Shown here: in pieces, positions 53,350-61,372 of the stretch
Layout: the number at the start of each line of letters is the position of its first letter
Numbering within the stretch: the stretch's first letter is position 1
DNA from: Acidobacteriota bacterium
GTDB taxonomy: Bacteria > Acidobacteriota > Blastocatellia > Pyrinomonadales > Pyrinomonadaceae
DNA: 64,000 bases
Reading direction: 5' to 3'
Assembly: GCA_020199835.1 (NCBI GenBank)
Contig: JAIVJV010000001.1
Location: 434,001-498,000 of the forward strand
Made by a program: the position numbers and the translations under genes
Notes under the pieces: model-generated
Seen by the model: only the letters and a program-made list of their open reading frames with translations
Told to the model about the DNA's origin: nothing
The model's database searches: none

Positions 53350-54259
53350 CGCAATTCCCCCGCTTACCGATACGGCAAAACTCGAGTTCGGCGAGCAGAA
53401 CAACCATCTACCGCTCGAGCCTCAGCTTAATCGTTTCGTCGTCGCATCATACAACATTCGTTACGCACGCGGGCCTTACCTCATCTCCGGCGGAATGCGC
53501 CGCAAGCTTGGGTTGATGGGTTTGCGTCGCCGCCCACAACACGTCGGACAAATGATCGACGACGCAGCGCGCGCTTTCTCGAGCGGCAAGTTGTTGCCGG
53601 CAGTTGATGTGCTCGCGTTACAGGAAGCCGACAAACGAACGGTTCGCACCGGTGGTCATCACGTCGCACAAGAACTCGCGGCGCGATTGCAGATGAATTG
53701 GGTACACGCGCCGGCCGGCATTCCGCGCGGCATCAAGCCGGTCAAGCGGGAATGGTGGCTCGACTTTGAAGAGCCGATCGACCTGCACGATGCGGGCGAT
53801 ACGGGCGTGGCGTTGCTAAGTGGTTTGCCCATGAGCGACGTAACGCGAATCGATCTGCCGTGGCACGAGTGTCCCTGGCGCCCGCGACTCGCGATGGCTG
53901 CGACTATCCAAAAAATCCGTGTTGTCAACGTTCACGTCGACCCGCATGCTGAGTGTGAGGGTCAACTGGCCCAACTCCAGGTAATCACGGATGAAGCGGA
54001 TCGACTGTCAGCTCCCACCCTCATCATGGGCGACTTCAACACGCTCTCGCCCGAGAAATGCATTGAGACGCGCAAGTTTCTCGAATCGCGCGGTTACACG
54101 ACGCCGATTCCCACCGGAACCGCCACCTGGCGCGGCGCGGGACTGCGCATGCACGCCGACTGGATCTTTTCGCGTGGACTCAGAATTACCCGGTGGGGCG
54201 TCGCGCGTCCGCTGCACGTCTCCGATCATTGGCCCATCTGGGCGGAAGTCGAGCTTTGA
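53342..54259 (+). CDS. Endonuclease/exonuclease/phosphatase family protein
   Basis: A 305-residue protein of the EEP superfamily. RFVVASYNIRYARGP holds the metal-binding Asn, LALQEADKRT the metal Glu, VVNVHVDPHAECEGQLAQLQ the catalytic His, LIMGDFNTLSPEK the Asp-Asn pair and VSDHWPIWAEVEL the final Asp-His. The family has DNases, phosphodiesterases and phosphatases; the substrate is unknown. The start at ATG 53342 has no ribosome site and lies in the first codons of the divergent gene. No later Met is possible before the conserved first motif. Its stop TGA overlaps the next ATG (TGATG). Confidence 0.85.
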   Translation: MDIAIPPLTDTAKLEFGEQNNHLPLEPQLNRFVVASYNIRYARGPYLISGGMRRKLGLMGLRRRPQHVGQMIDDAARAFSSGKLLPAVDVLALQEADKRTVRTGGHHVAQELAARLQMNWVHAPAGIPRGIKPVKREWWLDFEEPIDLHDAGDTGVALLSGLPMSDVTRIDLPWHECPWRPRLAMAATIQKIRVVNVHVDPHAECEGQLAQLQVITDEADRLSAPTLIMGDFNTLSPEKCIETRKFLESRGYTTPIPTGTATWRGAGLRMHADWIFSRGLRITRWGVARPLHVSDHWPIWAEVEL

Positions 54260-55053
54260 TGCAGATCACGAGTCGCGACAATTCCTTGCTCCGCCAGGCG
54301 CGCGCCGTGCGCGACGGCAAAGTCGACGATTTGATCTTCGTTGAAGGATTGCGACTGTGCGTCGAGGCACTGCGCTCGAATCTCGAACTCGAAACCGTGA
54401 TCGTGTCCGAACAACTGGCACGTAAAGAACACGCTGCTGAGCCGATTGCCGAGATCTCGCGAGCATCGCGTCGCGCGGGATCAGTCAGTGAAAAACTTCT
54501 GGAATCGATCTCTTACACGAAGACGCCCCAAGGGATCGTGGTTCTCGCGCGCCGCCCTGAGTCTTCGGAGCAACGGCTCGCAGCAAGTCTTACGGACAAT
54601 CCGCTGCTCGTCCTGTTGCACCAGATCAACAATCCCGTGAACGTCGGCGCGATCTTGCGCACGGCCGAAGCCGCAGGCGCGACTGGCATCATCGCGACGA
54701 AAAATACGAGCGATCCGTTTTCACCGAAGTCGTTGCGAGGAGCGATGGGGTCAGCTTTTCGTTTGCCCGTTTGGCGCGACGCGGAGTTCACGCGGGCGGT
54801 CGATTGGTGTCGAGCAAAAACAATCAGGCTCGTTGGAACCGCTGCCGGCGCAACGGTGAGGCATACGGACTGGGATTGGACGCGCTCGACCGCACTCGTG
54901 CTTGGACCAGAGTCGACGGGTCTCACGCCGGATGAATTAAAAACCACCGATCAGACTGTCAGCATTCCAATGTTCGGTGAAGTGGAGAGTTTGAACGTCT
55001 CAGTCGCCGCCGGCATTCTATTGTACGAGGCTGCCCGTCAACGTACGTCTTAA
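54259..55053 (+). CDS. SpoU/TrmH-family RNA 2'-O-methyltransferase
   Basis: A 264-residue protein. The N-terminal ~100 residues form the SpoU substrate-binding domain (MQITSRDNSLLRQARAVRDG and DDLIFVEGLRLC). The SPOUT core has LVLLHQINNPVNVGAILRTA (motif 1), SKSLRGAMG-like KSLRGAMGSAFRLPVW, ALVLGPESTGLT (motif 2) and VSIPMFGEVESLNVSVAAGI (motif 3). These knotted enzymes methylate rRNA or tRNA ribose; the target is unknown. ATG 54259 sits in TGATG with the EEP stop, so the genes are coupled. The 3' end overlaps the convergent carbonic anhydrase by 36 bases. Confidence 0.92.
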   Translation: MQITSRDNSLLRQARAVRDGKVDDLIFVEGLRLCVEALRSNLELETVIVSEQLARKEHAAEPIAEISRASRRAGSVSEKLLESISYTKTPQGIVVLARRPESSEQRLAASLTDNPLLVLLHQINNPVNVGAILRTAEAAGATGIIATKNTSDPFSPKSLRGAMGSAFRLPVWRDAEFTRAVDWCRAKTIRLVGTAAGATVRHTDWDWTRSTALVLGPESTGLTPDELKTTDQTVSIPMFGEVESLNVSVAAGILLYEAARQRTS

Positions 55054-55689
55054 CCCCGGAAGCGCGCGCCGATATGCGGGCGCCAGGCTTTCAGCGCTGT
55101 CGACAGTGATTCCCAGATCGCGCAGCAGTCCATCCTGCAAATTGTAAATCCAGCCGTGCACGACAAGCTCCTGCCCGCGTTCCCACGCGTTCTGCACGAT
55201 CGTGGTCCGGCTGACATTGACCACCTGCTCGATCACGTTTAGCTCACATAGCCGGTCAACACGTTCCGACTCGTCCCGGATCTGCGCGAGCTCATCTTTG
55301 TGCACGTGCATTACGTCCTGTACGTGACGCAGCCAATTGTCGATCAACCCGAACTGAACGTTGTCCATCGCCGCCTTCACGCCGCCGCAACCGTGGTGGC
55401 CACACACGATGATATGGTCCACGTCCAGCCCATCGACCGCGTATTGGATCACAGACAGACAATTAAAATCCGTGTGGACCACGACGTTCGCGACGTTGCG
55501 GTGCACGAACATCTCACCGGGGGCCATGCCCACGAGCTGGGTCGACGGCACGCGACTATCGGAACAGCCAATCCAAAGAAACTTCGGTGATTGTTGTTTT
55601 GCGAGTGTTCGAAAAAATTCGGGGTCGCTTGCTTTGATGCGTTCAGCCCACGCCCTGTTCTGCTCTAGAAGCTGCTTGAGATCTTTCAT
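55018..55689 (-). CDS. can: Beta-class carbonic anhydrase
   Basis: A 223-residue zinc enzyme for CO2/bicarbonate interconversion. The ligands are C42 and D44 with R46 in GCSDSRVP, and H98 and C101 in VCGHHGCGGVKAAM. The length and ELNVIEQVVNVSRTTIVQNA resemble E. coli Can. I start at ATG 55689 since it overlaps the stop of the 94-residue gene (ATGA); a GTG eight codons upstream (55713) is less likely. The upstream small gene is therefore probably cotranslated. Confidence 0.94.
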   Translation of the reverse strand: MKDLKQLLEQNRAWAERIKASDPEFFRTLAKQQSPKFLWIGCSDSRVPSTQLVGMAPGEMFVHRNVANVVVHTDFNCLSVIQYAVDGLDVDHIIVCGHHGCGGVKAAMDNVQFGLIDNWLRHVQDVMHVHKDELAQIRDESERVDRLCELNVIEQVVNVSRTTIVQNAWERGQELVVHGWIYNLQDGLLRDLGITVDSAESLAPAYRRALPGLRRTLTGSLVQ

Positions 55690-55970
55690 ACACCAATGGT
55701 AGCACCGGACCACGCTGCGCGAGCTGAGATATGTGCTGTAGGCATTTCGCCGTTGTCCGCACGAAGGTATTGCCAGTCTTTTGCTTTCAACGATGCGAGC
55801 AACTCGGCGCGGTTTTTTGTTTTGAGAGGCTTGCCGCGATAGATCTTGCTGATGCGCTGGAGCGTCTTTTCCGATCGTGCACCTGAGAACATCAAAAGCG
55901 GCCAGGTGAAGTTTGGACCATTGAGTCCACGGACAATCATGCGCCCACCATCGGGCGGTTCGTTCGTCAT
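55686..55970 (-). CDS. Small protein of unknown function upstream of carbonic anhydrase
   Basis: A 94-residue basic protein, MTNEPPDGGRMIVRGLNGPN then FTWPLLMFSGARSEKTLQRI and SKIYRGKPLKTKNRAELLAS. No signal or membrane segment. I do not recognise it. The ATGA overlap with the carbonic anhydrase start argues that it is translated. The start may instead be the internal ATG in RMIVRG (residue 11). Ribosome site weak. Confidence 0.55.
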   Translation of the reverse strand: MTNEPPDGGRMIVRGLNGPNFTWPLLMFSGARSEKTLQRISKIYRGKPLKTKNRAELLASLKAKDWQYLRADNGEMPTAHISARAAWSGATIGV

Positions 55971-56019
55971 CGGGTGCCTACGTTAAATAAAAGACGACAA
56001 CTTTACAAGTGGTTTTTGA

Positions 56020-56409
56020 TTAGCCCAGGTCCGTGGCCGCGACGGCGTCGATCTCGATCAAAAAACCGTAGTGAAGTGCTCCAGTCGGAATGATGGCCCG
56101 GGCCGGACGATGCTCGCCGAGCATGCGCGAATAGACCTTGTTGACGGCGTCCCAGAGGTTGATGTCGGCGACGTAGACCGTCATTTTGAGCACGCGGCTC
56201 CAGTCGCTTCCGGCGGCTTGCAGAATCGCGAGCACGTTGTTGAGCGCCTGCTCGGTCTGCTCCTCGATTGTGCCGATCTTATGCGCGCCGGTCGCGGGAT
56301 CGATCGATAACTGGCCCGCTACGAAGACCAGGCCATTGTAAACGGTCGCTTGTGAATAATGGCCGCCGGCTTTCGGCGCATTAGGAGTGTTGATTCTTTG
56401 GATTTCCAT
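56020..56409 (-). CDS. ridA: RidA/YjgF-family protein
   Basis: A 129-residue protein, the normal RidA size. MEIQRINTPNAPKAGGHYSQ, VFVAGQLSIDPATGA, QTEQALNNVLAILQAAGSDW and the end HRPARAIIPTGALHYGFLIE, which is a variant of the usual RSCVEVARLPKGALVEIE. The substrate Arg of RidA is present in RPARAI. RidA deaminates reactive imine/enamine intermediates. ATG 56409 lies 29 bases inside the 74-residue gene, with AAGG 8 bases upstream, so it is the last gene of the MNIO operon. Confidence 0.9.
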   Translation of the reverse strand: MEIQRINTPNAPKAGGHYSQATVYNGLVFVAGQLSIDPATGAHKIGTIEEQTEQALNNVLAILQAAGSDWSRVLKMTVYVADINLWDAVNKVYSRMLGEHRPARAIIPTGALHYGFLIEIDAVAATDLG

Positions 56410-56605
56410 GCTTTGCCTTTTTGTGTTCCAAGCTGTGTGCAAACATTTCGAGCCCGTCGCGATCGATATTGGCGAGGTCGTCGATCTCGTGCGCGGCGAG
56501 GCCGGCTCTGGTGGCTTCCCCGCGTGGATCGGCGAGAAACTTCTCACGCGCTGCCACGTCAACGTAGATTCGGGCCAGAAAACTCTCGAGACGCGATGAG
56601 CTCAT
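56381..56605 (-). CDS. Small helical protein partnered with the MNIO enzyme
   Basis: A 74-residue protein: MSSSRLESFLARIYVDVAAR, then EKFLADPRGEATRAGLAAHE and IDDLANIDRDGLEMFAHSLE, ending in basic residues. The pattern of FLADP and ID..GL resembles the N-terminal part of DUF2063/BufC-like proteins that accompany DUF692 enzymes, where they present the substrate peptide. The match is from memory and short. ATG 56605 overlaps the MNIO stop (ATGA). It contains no cysteine, so it would be a partner rather than a substrate. Confidence 0.65.
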   Translation of the reverse strand: MSSSRLESFLARIYVDVAAREKFLADPRGEATRAGLAAHEIDDLANIDRDGLEMFAHSLEHKKAKHGNPKNQHS

Positions 56606-57459
56606 GCCGCGATCTCGTTCATGATTAGATGTGCGCGGCCACGGGCGACTGCCTCGCGGGCGCGATCGAGTTGGACCAGCAGCGCTTCGATCGAGGGAAA
56701 GTTTCCGTCACGTTCCAGAATAACGGTCAATGGTTGCGGCGCACGAGCAGCGACCTCCGCGAGCAGTTCATAAACGGGATCGGGAACGTCGTGCAGGTGA
56801 TCGTCGAGCAAACGTTGCGCGCCGTTGCGGCCAATCCACTTGCCGCCCGCGAGATGAATCGTAGCGACTTTTTCCGTGGGAATCCGTGTTAAAAACTCAC
56901 TCGCATTAAACCCGAAGTTCAGGGCGTTAGCATGCAAGTTGTGCAGATCGAGTAAAAGTGAACTATCGGAGTTTCGAACGATCGCGGAGATCCACGCTGC
57001 TTCATCGCGATCACTGCCGGGCGGATCGATCAACGTTGCCACATTCTCGACTTGCGGCGCGATACCGACGATCTGTTTCGCACGCGCGAGATTCGCGAGC
57101 GCGCCGCCGATCGTGGCTTCGCAACGGGGCGGCGCCGCCAGATGTCCGATCTCCACCCCGCCGCCACGAACAAACGCGAGATGTTCGGACCAGAACGCCG
57201 GGCGCACCTCATCACACAGCCGCGCCATGTCATCCAGACGCCGTGTTTCAACCGGAACTGCCGAAGCCATTCCGAGCGAGACGCCGTGCAACGTGACCCG
57301 CGTTTGCGCCGCGAGAGTTCGCAACGCGCGTCGCTGCTGTCGGTCGGCGCGAAAGTAGTCGTCCGCAATGACCTCGACGATATCGAGGCGTTCCAGATTC
57401 GAGAGTATGCCGGCCGCGAGACGTGGTCGCCAGCCGATGCCAAAACGATCCGCGTTCAT
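56602..57459 (-). CDS. MNIO-family (DUF692) multinuclear non-haem iron oxidase
   Basis: A 285-residue TIM-barrel protein. RFGIGWRPRLAAGILSNLER opens it, then VTLHGVSLGMASAV and PAFWSEHLAFVRGGG, with ENVATLID, SLLLDLHNLHANALNFGFN, ATIHLAGG, DDHLHDVPDPVYELL and VILERDGNFPS; these are the DUF692 metal-site strands. MNIO enzymes (MbnB, BufB) oxidise cysteines of peptides. A departure: the usual HAENYM at the first strand is IADDYF, and HLAGH reads HLAGG. I start at ATG 57459, which has GGAGG 7 bases upstream, two bases after the TIGR04222 stop. The longer frame to 57657 is only the shadow of that gene's tail. Confidence 0.85.
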   Translation of the reverse strand: MNADRFGIGWRPRLAAGILSNLERLDIVEVIADDYFRADRQQRRALRTLAAQTRVTLHGVSLGMASAVPVETRRLDDMARLCDEVRPAFWSEHLAFVRGGGVEIGHLAAPPRCEATIGGALANLARAKQIVGIAPQVENVATLIDPPGSDRDEAAWISAIVRNSDSSLLLDLHNLHANALNFGFNASEFLTRIPTEKVATIHLAGGKWIGRNGAQRLLDDHLHDVPDPVYELLAEVAARAPQPLTVILERDGNFPSIEALLVQLDRAREAVARGRAHLIMNEIAA

Positions 57460-57460
57460 C

Positions 57461-58366
57461 TCAGCCTCCGCAACCACCACAACCACCGCCGCAACCGCCA
57501 CCACCACAACCGCCACCGCCGTCGGAACTCCCGCACGAAACGCTGTTGCAAGAGCTACCACATGACGAGGACGACCCTGTCTGCTGATTGGCCGTTGCGC
57601 GCGGAAACAGCGCGTGCGTGTAAGCGAAGCTGGGACCCGCCAACGCGCCGACACCAAAGACCGCCGCCAACATCATCGGCTCGATCGTCGCGCCACCGGT
57701 TTGTAGAAACAGAGCGCGATCCTTCAACCCGGAATAGAGATTTTGCAGGTCCGCGATCATCGCTTTGCCGCTCTCCGTGATCCGTGGAAACGAGATCTTG
57801 ATCGCAATTACAATCGCGACCAACATCAGAATTACAAGAAACCAGATATTCGTGCGCCCGCGCGATAGTGCAACCAGCACCTTTACGACTCCAACGCCGG
57901 CAATGACTGCGCAAGCGATGAGCAAACGTGCCATTCGCGAGCTGTGAATCTGTTCGTTAGGCAGCAGTCCAGCGTTCTTCAGTGTTTGTTCGAGAGGTTT
58001 GCAGGTAGCCCGCAAACGAGCATCTTCGAAAATCGCTGTGGCTTCATCCGCGCGTTTGAATCTGTGCAGCAACTCTTTCTCAATCGGACGGCGCACTGAA
58101 TCCGGCGAGGCCTTGTCGGCCGTTTTGAGCTGCGTTCCAGTCGCGACTAACAAACCGCGGTCGATAAGCGAGACGGCCGCGACGCGTAACGTTTCCGGTT
58201 CAGCGCCGCGCAGGTAAGCAATCAAGTAGGGGTCAGACAGATCGAGCTTCGGCGGCGGGGACGACTCGGCATATTTGCGCGTGAGCACGATCGCGATAAG
58301 CGCGAGCGCGCTCAGTCCGATGTAAAAGACCAGAAACTGCGGGCCGGTTAGATCGAAGGGATTCAT
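57461..58366 (-). CDS. TIGR04222-like membrane protein with Cys/Gly-rich C-terminus
   Basis: A 301-residue protein. One membrane helix at about 10-28, a cytosolic part with LSDPYLIAYLRGAEPETLRV (the hallmark of the TIGR04222 'near_uncomplex' domain) and further helices around 145-195 (ARLLIACAVIAGVGVVKVLV and FLVILMLVAIVIAIKI). The last ~38 residues are almost only Gly, Ser and Cys with seven Cys. The MNIO enzyme follows directly, so the tail is a likely substrate for cysteine modification. Function of the family is unknown. The tail is a low-complexity run, so its exact length may vary between strains. Confidence 0.82.
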   Translation of the reverse strand: MNPFDLTGPQFLVFYIGLSALALIAIVLTRKYAESSPPPKLDLSDPYLIAYLRGAEPETLRVAAVSLIDRGLLVATGTQLKTADKASPDSVRRPIEKELLHRFKRADEATAIFEDARLRATCKPLEQTLKNAGLLPNEQIHSSRMARLLIACAVIAGVGVVKVLVALSRGRTNIWFLVILMLVAIVIAIKISFPRITESGKAMIADLQNLYSGLKDRALFLQTGGATIEPMMLAAVFGVGALAGPSFAYTHALFPRATANQQTGSSSSCGSSCNSVSCGSSDGGGGCGGGGCGGGCGGCGG

Positions 58367-58375
58367 TTAATCACC

Positions 58376-59110
58376 TCACTTCAATTGTGCGGCGCGGGCC
58401 CACATCGTGTGGGCGAGTTCGATTAGATGAAAAAGAGCCGGCGCGGCCGCGCCGGGTGGAAGAGTATGTCGTTGACGTGCTTCGGAGATTAGTTGGACGT
58501 CGTGCGCAGCCGCCGCTGATGACGACGCGATCTGCTCGAGTGCGTCTTTCGGCGACGATGCGGGACGTCCTTCGAGTTCCAGCAACGTCGAAGCGCACGC
58601 GCGTAATGGACCAGCGGCGTTAGCAATCACTGTTGAGAGTTGCTCTTCGCGCAAACTTCGCGAGACGTAAGCTTCACGCAAACGCAACGTCAGGTTTAGC
58701 AGCGTCTGCTTCAAACGAAAGATCGCGTCGTCTCTCGAGATTGTGATCGAGGCAAACGGATCTTCGCCGTACAGAATGAGACGGCGGCGCGCGATGTCGC
58801 CAAATTTAACAGCAAAGGCTTGCGACGCGGGCTGAAGCTCGTCCTGCAAGAGAAACATGACGCGCAGTTTGATCGCGGCCTCTGCGAGTCGCAGCGGCTC
58901 GCGTATTTGGTCCGCGAGACTACGATCGAAGCCTTTGAGCAGAAGAATCAGATTAACGTCCGAGGTGGAGCGAAGTTTTCCTTCGGCGCCGCTGCCGTAC
59001 AGGACCACGGAGACCAGTTGATCGCCAAACGCTTTCTTTGCGGCAGCAATAAACGTGTTGAGGGTCGTGCTTACGTTGGTGGGCAGCGTGATGGTAGTTT
59101 CGCTAGTCAT
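58376..59110 (-). CDS. Nucleotidyltransferase-fold protein, catalytic Asp altered
   Basis: A 244-residue protein whose first half is a nucleotidyltransferase fold: VVLYGSGAEGKLRSTSDVNL, where the usual GS-x9-DxD ends in D51-x-N53. The second Asp is thus Asn, which may abolish catalysis. The second half is helical (LKQTLLNLTLRLREAYVSRS, FHLIELAHTMWARAA), like HEPN/substrate-binding partners of MNT/KNT-like proteins. Its role is unknown. ATG 59110 overlaps the tsaC stop by 8 bases. It lies 9 bases before the TIGR04222 gene, so it is likely part of the same transcript. Confidence 0.72.
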   Translation of the reverse strand: MTSETTITLPTNVSTTLNTFIAAAKKAFGDQLVSVVLYGSGAEGKLRSTSDVNLILLLKGFDRSLADQIREPLRLAEAAIKLRVMFLLQDELQPASQAFAVKFGDIARRRLILYGEDPFASITISRDDAIFRLKQTLLNLTLRLREAYVSRSLREEQLSTVIANAAGPLRACASTLLELEGRPASSPKDALEQIASSSAAAAHDVQLISEARQRHTLPPGAAAPALFHLIELAHTMWARAAQLK

Positions 59111-59693
59111 ATTCAGCAAAAAGCTGTTCGATGACGTTCTGCGAGATCGCGCCTTCGCGAACGACGCGCGGCGGAGAGGAAGATACGTCTAAAACCGTCG
59201 AAGGTTCTGTGGCACTCACTTCACCGCCATCGACGATCAAATCCAGACCAAAACGAAAATACCGGGCGACTTGTTTGGCCGAACGCGCGGGCTCGCTTCC
59301 CGAAGGATTCGCGCTGGTGGCGGTCAAAACGCCGCCACAATCACGCACCAACTCGCGCACGCTTTCATCGGCCGGGAGTCTAACACCAACAGTTCCCGTC
59401 CCCGACGTAATCTCTTCCGGCAACTCGGCGACGGCGGGACCGACGATCGTTAACGGTCCGGGCCAGAATTTTCTCGCCACGATGTTAAATTCATCTGAAC
59501 GAGCACTTAACAATCGGTGAACTTGGTCCGGATCCGAAATCAAAAGCAGGATCGGCTTGTTGTCTTCGCGGCCTTTCAGTTGCCTGATCCGCGTGACCGC
59601 CGCGCGATTGAAAGGGTCCGCGCCGAGGCCGTAAAACGTGTCCGTGCGAAATGCGATCACGCCGCCGCTCAAGATCACTTCCGAGGCTTTCAC
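59103..59693 (-). CDS. tsaC: L-threonylcarbamoyladenylate synthase (TsaC/Sua5/YrdC family)
   Basis: A 196-residue YrdC-fold protein. ILSGGVIAFRTDTFYGLGAD, RQLKGREDNKPILLLISD, ARKFWPGPLTIV, GTVGVRLPADESVREL and TATSANPSGSEPARS are all family signatures. It makes threonylcarbamoyl-AMP for the tRNA t6A modification. It lacks the extra C-terminal Sua5 domain, so the TsaC form fits. ATGA overlap with the SBP gene. Confidence 0.93.
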   Translation of the reverse strand: MKASEVILSGGVIAFRTDTFYGLGADPFNRAAVTRIRQLKGREDNKPILLLISDPDQVHRLLSARSDEFNIVARKFWPGPLTIVGPAVAELPEEITSGTGTVGVRLPADESVRELVRDCGGVLTATSANPSGSEPARSAKQVARYFRFGLDLIVDGGEVSATEPSTVLDVSSSPPRVVREGAISQNVIEQLFAEYD

Positions 59694-61372
59694 CGGCCTG
59701 GCTCACTCCAGTTCGTATCCACACGCGTGCGCTTCAATGACGGCACGTCCAACACGTTCAGATCGAATCCCGACACGTACGGCTTCACCAGGGAATACGA
59801 CGACGCGAAGTAGATCGGAATCGCCTTCAACTCTTTCAACGCCTGCGCTTCCGACTCGATCAACGTCGCGCGTTGGGGCTCCGGCGTTGCTGCACTAGCC
59901 GCGCCTTCCGTCGTACTCGGTGCAGTCGGAGCGGGTTGTATGTCGCGCCCAAACAACATCGCGAGGTTCGTCGGCTCACTGGTTGTTTGCATCACAACGC
60001 CGCGACGCACCACGTCGTAATCTCCCGCTTGAATCGTGAGTTCGTAGTCTTCCCAACTTTGAATAACGACTTCGGTTTGAATGTTCAAGGCCGTGCGCCA
60101 CATCGCTGAGATCGATTGCGCGACGAGGCGCTGCTGTTCGTTACGGTTGATAAGCAGTCTAACAACCGGAAAGTTTTCGCCGTTTGGATATCCCGCCTCG
60201 GCGAGTAGTTCGCGGGCCCGGTTGACGTCGTAATCAAGCAACTCCGCTTCGTCGACCACGGGCTTCTCGCCGGACATCGCATCGGGCAGAAATCTTCCCG
60301 CAGGCTCTGTTGCGCCGCCGAGATCGACGCGGCTGATGCGTTCCCGATCGATCGCCAGCGCGAGTGCTTCGCGCACGCGAACGTCGTCAAACGGTTCGCG
60401 ATTCACGTTGAAAACGTAGTAAGTCAACGCGCCAAAAGTTGAACGACGAAAGTCCTTGTACGGCGCGAGCAACTTCAGGGCGAGTGGTTCGAACGCAGCG
60501 TTTGTGACGGCGTCGATATCGCCCGCGCGATACGCGGAGAGTGCGTCTTCGGGATTCGGAGTGTTGACGAAAGTCACGCGATCGAGCGAGACCGAATCGC
60601 CGTCCCAGTAATTGCGGGCGCGTTCGAGACGCACGCGATCGGTTTCGGCAGCCGAGAGTTGAAACGCGCCGTTGGAGATCAACTCGTGCGATTCGATGGG
60701 CTTCGTGTGTTCCGCATCCGGCAGTTTGACGGGTCGAAACACGGGATGCGCCACGAGCGCCGGAAAACTACTGTCACCGTGTTGCAGGGTGACTTTAAGC
60801 ACGTGGTCGCCGAGGGCTTGCGCGCCGAAGTGCGGCGTCGACTCGGTCGAATCGGGTTGCGAAACGGTTGGCGTGGCGCCCTCGATGTTGGTCAGCAGTT
60901 CCGTGTGCGGCGCGAGTGGGCCAATCTTGAGCGTACGTTGCCAGGAACGAACGAAATCCGCGGCGGTAACTTTGTCGCCGTTGGACCAGCGTGCGTTGTC
61001 GCGCAGGTAGAACGTCCAGACGCGTCCTTCGTGCGACGATTCCCAACGCGTCGCAACGGCGGGAATCGGCGCGAGCGTCCGAGGATCGTAATCGGTTAAA
61101 CCTTCGAAGAGCGCGCGCACGGCGTCGGTGTCGGGCGGCGCGGCAGCAAAGGCGGGATCGAACGTGCGCGGCAAGCCGCCATCACTCCAGCGAAACTCCT
61201 GCGCGCGCGGCGGAACGCTCTTGCCGTAGAAAGTCGTCGGCTCCTCGTTGAAACAGCCGGTTTGAACCAGACACACGACCAGAAACAGCGCGTAAACGGT
61301 GGTCCAGCGCGAGCGCTGCAGGCGTGGTTTTGGCCGTTGCCGTCCTCTTAATTGTCGTCGGGGAGAGTTCAT
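59690..61372 (-). CDS. ABC transporter substrate-binding lipoprotein, family 5 (oligopeptide type)
   Basis: A 560-residue precursor. The N-terminal 25 residues are very basic (MNSPRRQLRGRQRPKPRLQR), followed by a hydrophobic stretch and the lipobox LVQTGC. SBP_bac_5 signatures follow: WTFYLRDNARWSNGDKVTAA, HELISNGAFQLSA, VREALALAIDRERIS. It has low-complexity residues near 510-530 (APTAPSTTEGAASAATPEPQ). It is an OppA-like protein for peptides or similar. No transporter membrane genes are next to it. It overlaps coaE by 4 bases (ATGA). Confidence 0.87.
   Translation of the reverse strand: MNSPRRQLRGRQRPKPRLQRSRWTTVYALFLVVCLVQTGCFNEEPTTFYGKSVPPRAQEFRWSDGGLPRTFDPAFAAAPPDTDAVRALFEGLTDYDPRTLAPIPAVATRWESSHEGRVWTFYLRDNARWSNGDKVTAADFVRSWQRTLKIGPLAPHTELLTNIEGATPTVSQPDSTESTPHFGAQALGDHVLKVTLQHGDSSFPALVAHPVFRPVKLPDAEHTKPIESHELISNGAFQLSAAETDRVRLERARNYWDGDSVSLDRVTFVNTPNPEDALSAYRAGDIDAVTNAAFEPLALKLLAPYKDFRRSTFGALTYYVFNVNREPFDDVRVREALALAIDRERISRVDLGGATEPAGRFLPDAMSGEKPVVDEAELLDYDVNRARELLAEAGYPNGENFPVVRLLINRNEQQRLVAQSISAMWRTALNIQTEVVIQSWEDYELTIQAGDYDVVRRGVVMQTTSEPTNLAMLFGRDIQPAPTAPSTTEGAASAATPEPQRATLIESEAQALKELKAIPIYFASSYSLVKPYVSGFDLNVLDVPSLKRTRVDTNWSEPGR

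Noticed and set aside
57461..57657. N-terminal extension of the MNIO enzyme, rich in Val and Ala
   Set aside because: It is the out-of-frame reading of the Gly/Cys codons of the TIGR04222 tail; a strong ribosome site precedes ATG 57459.
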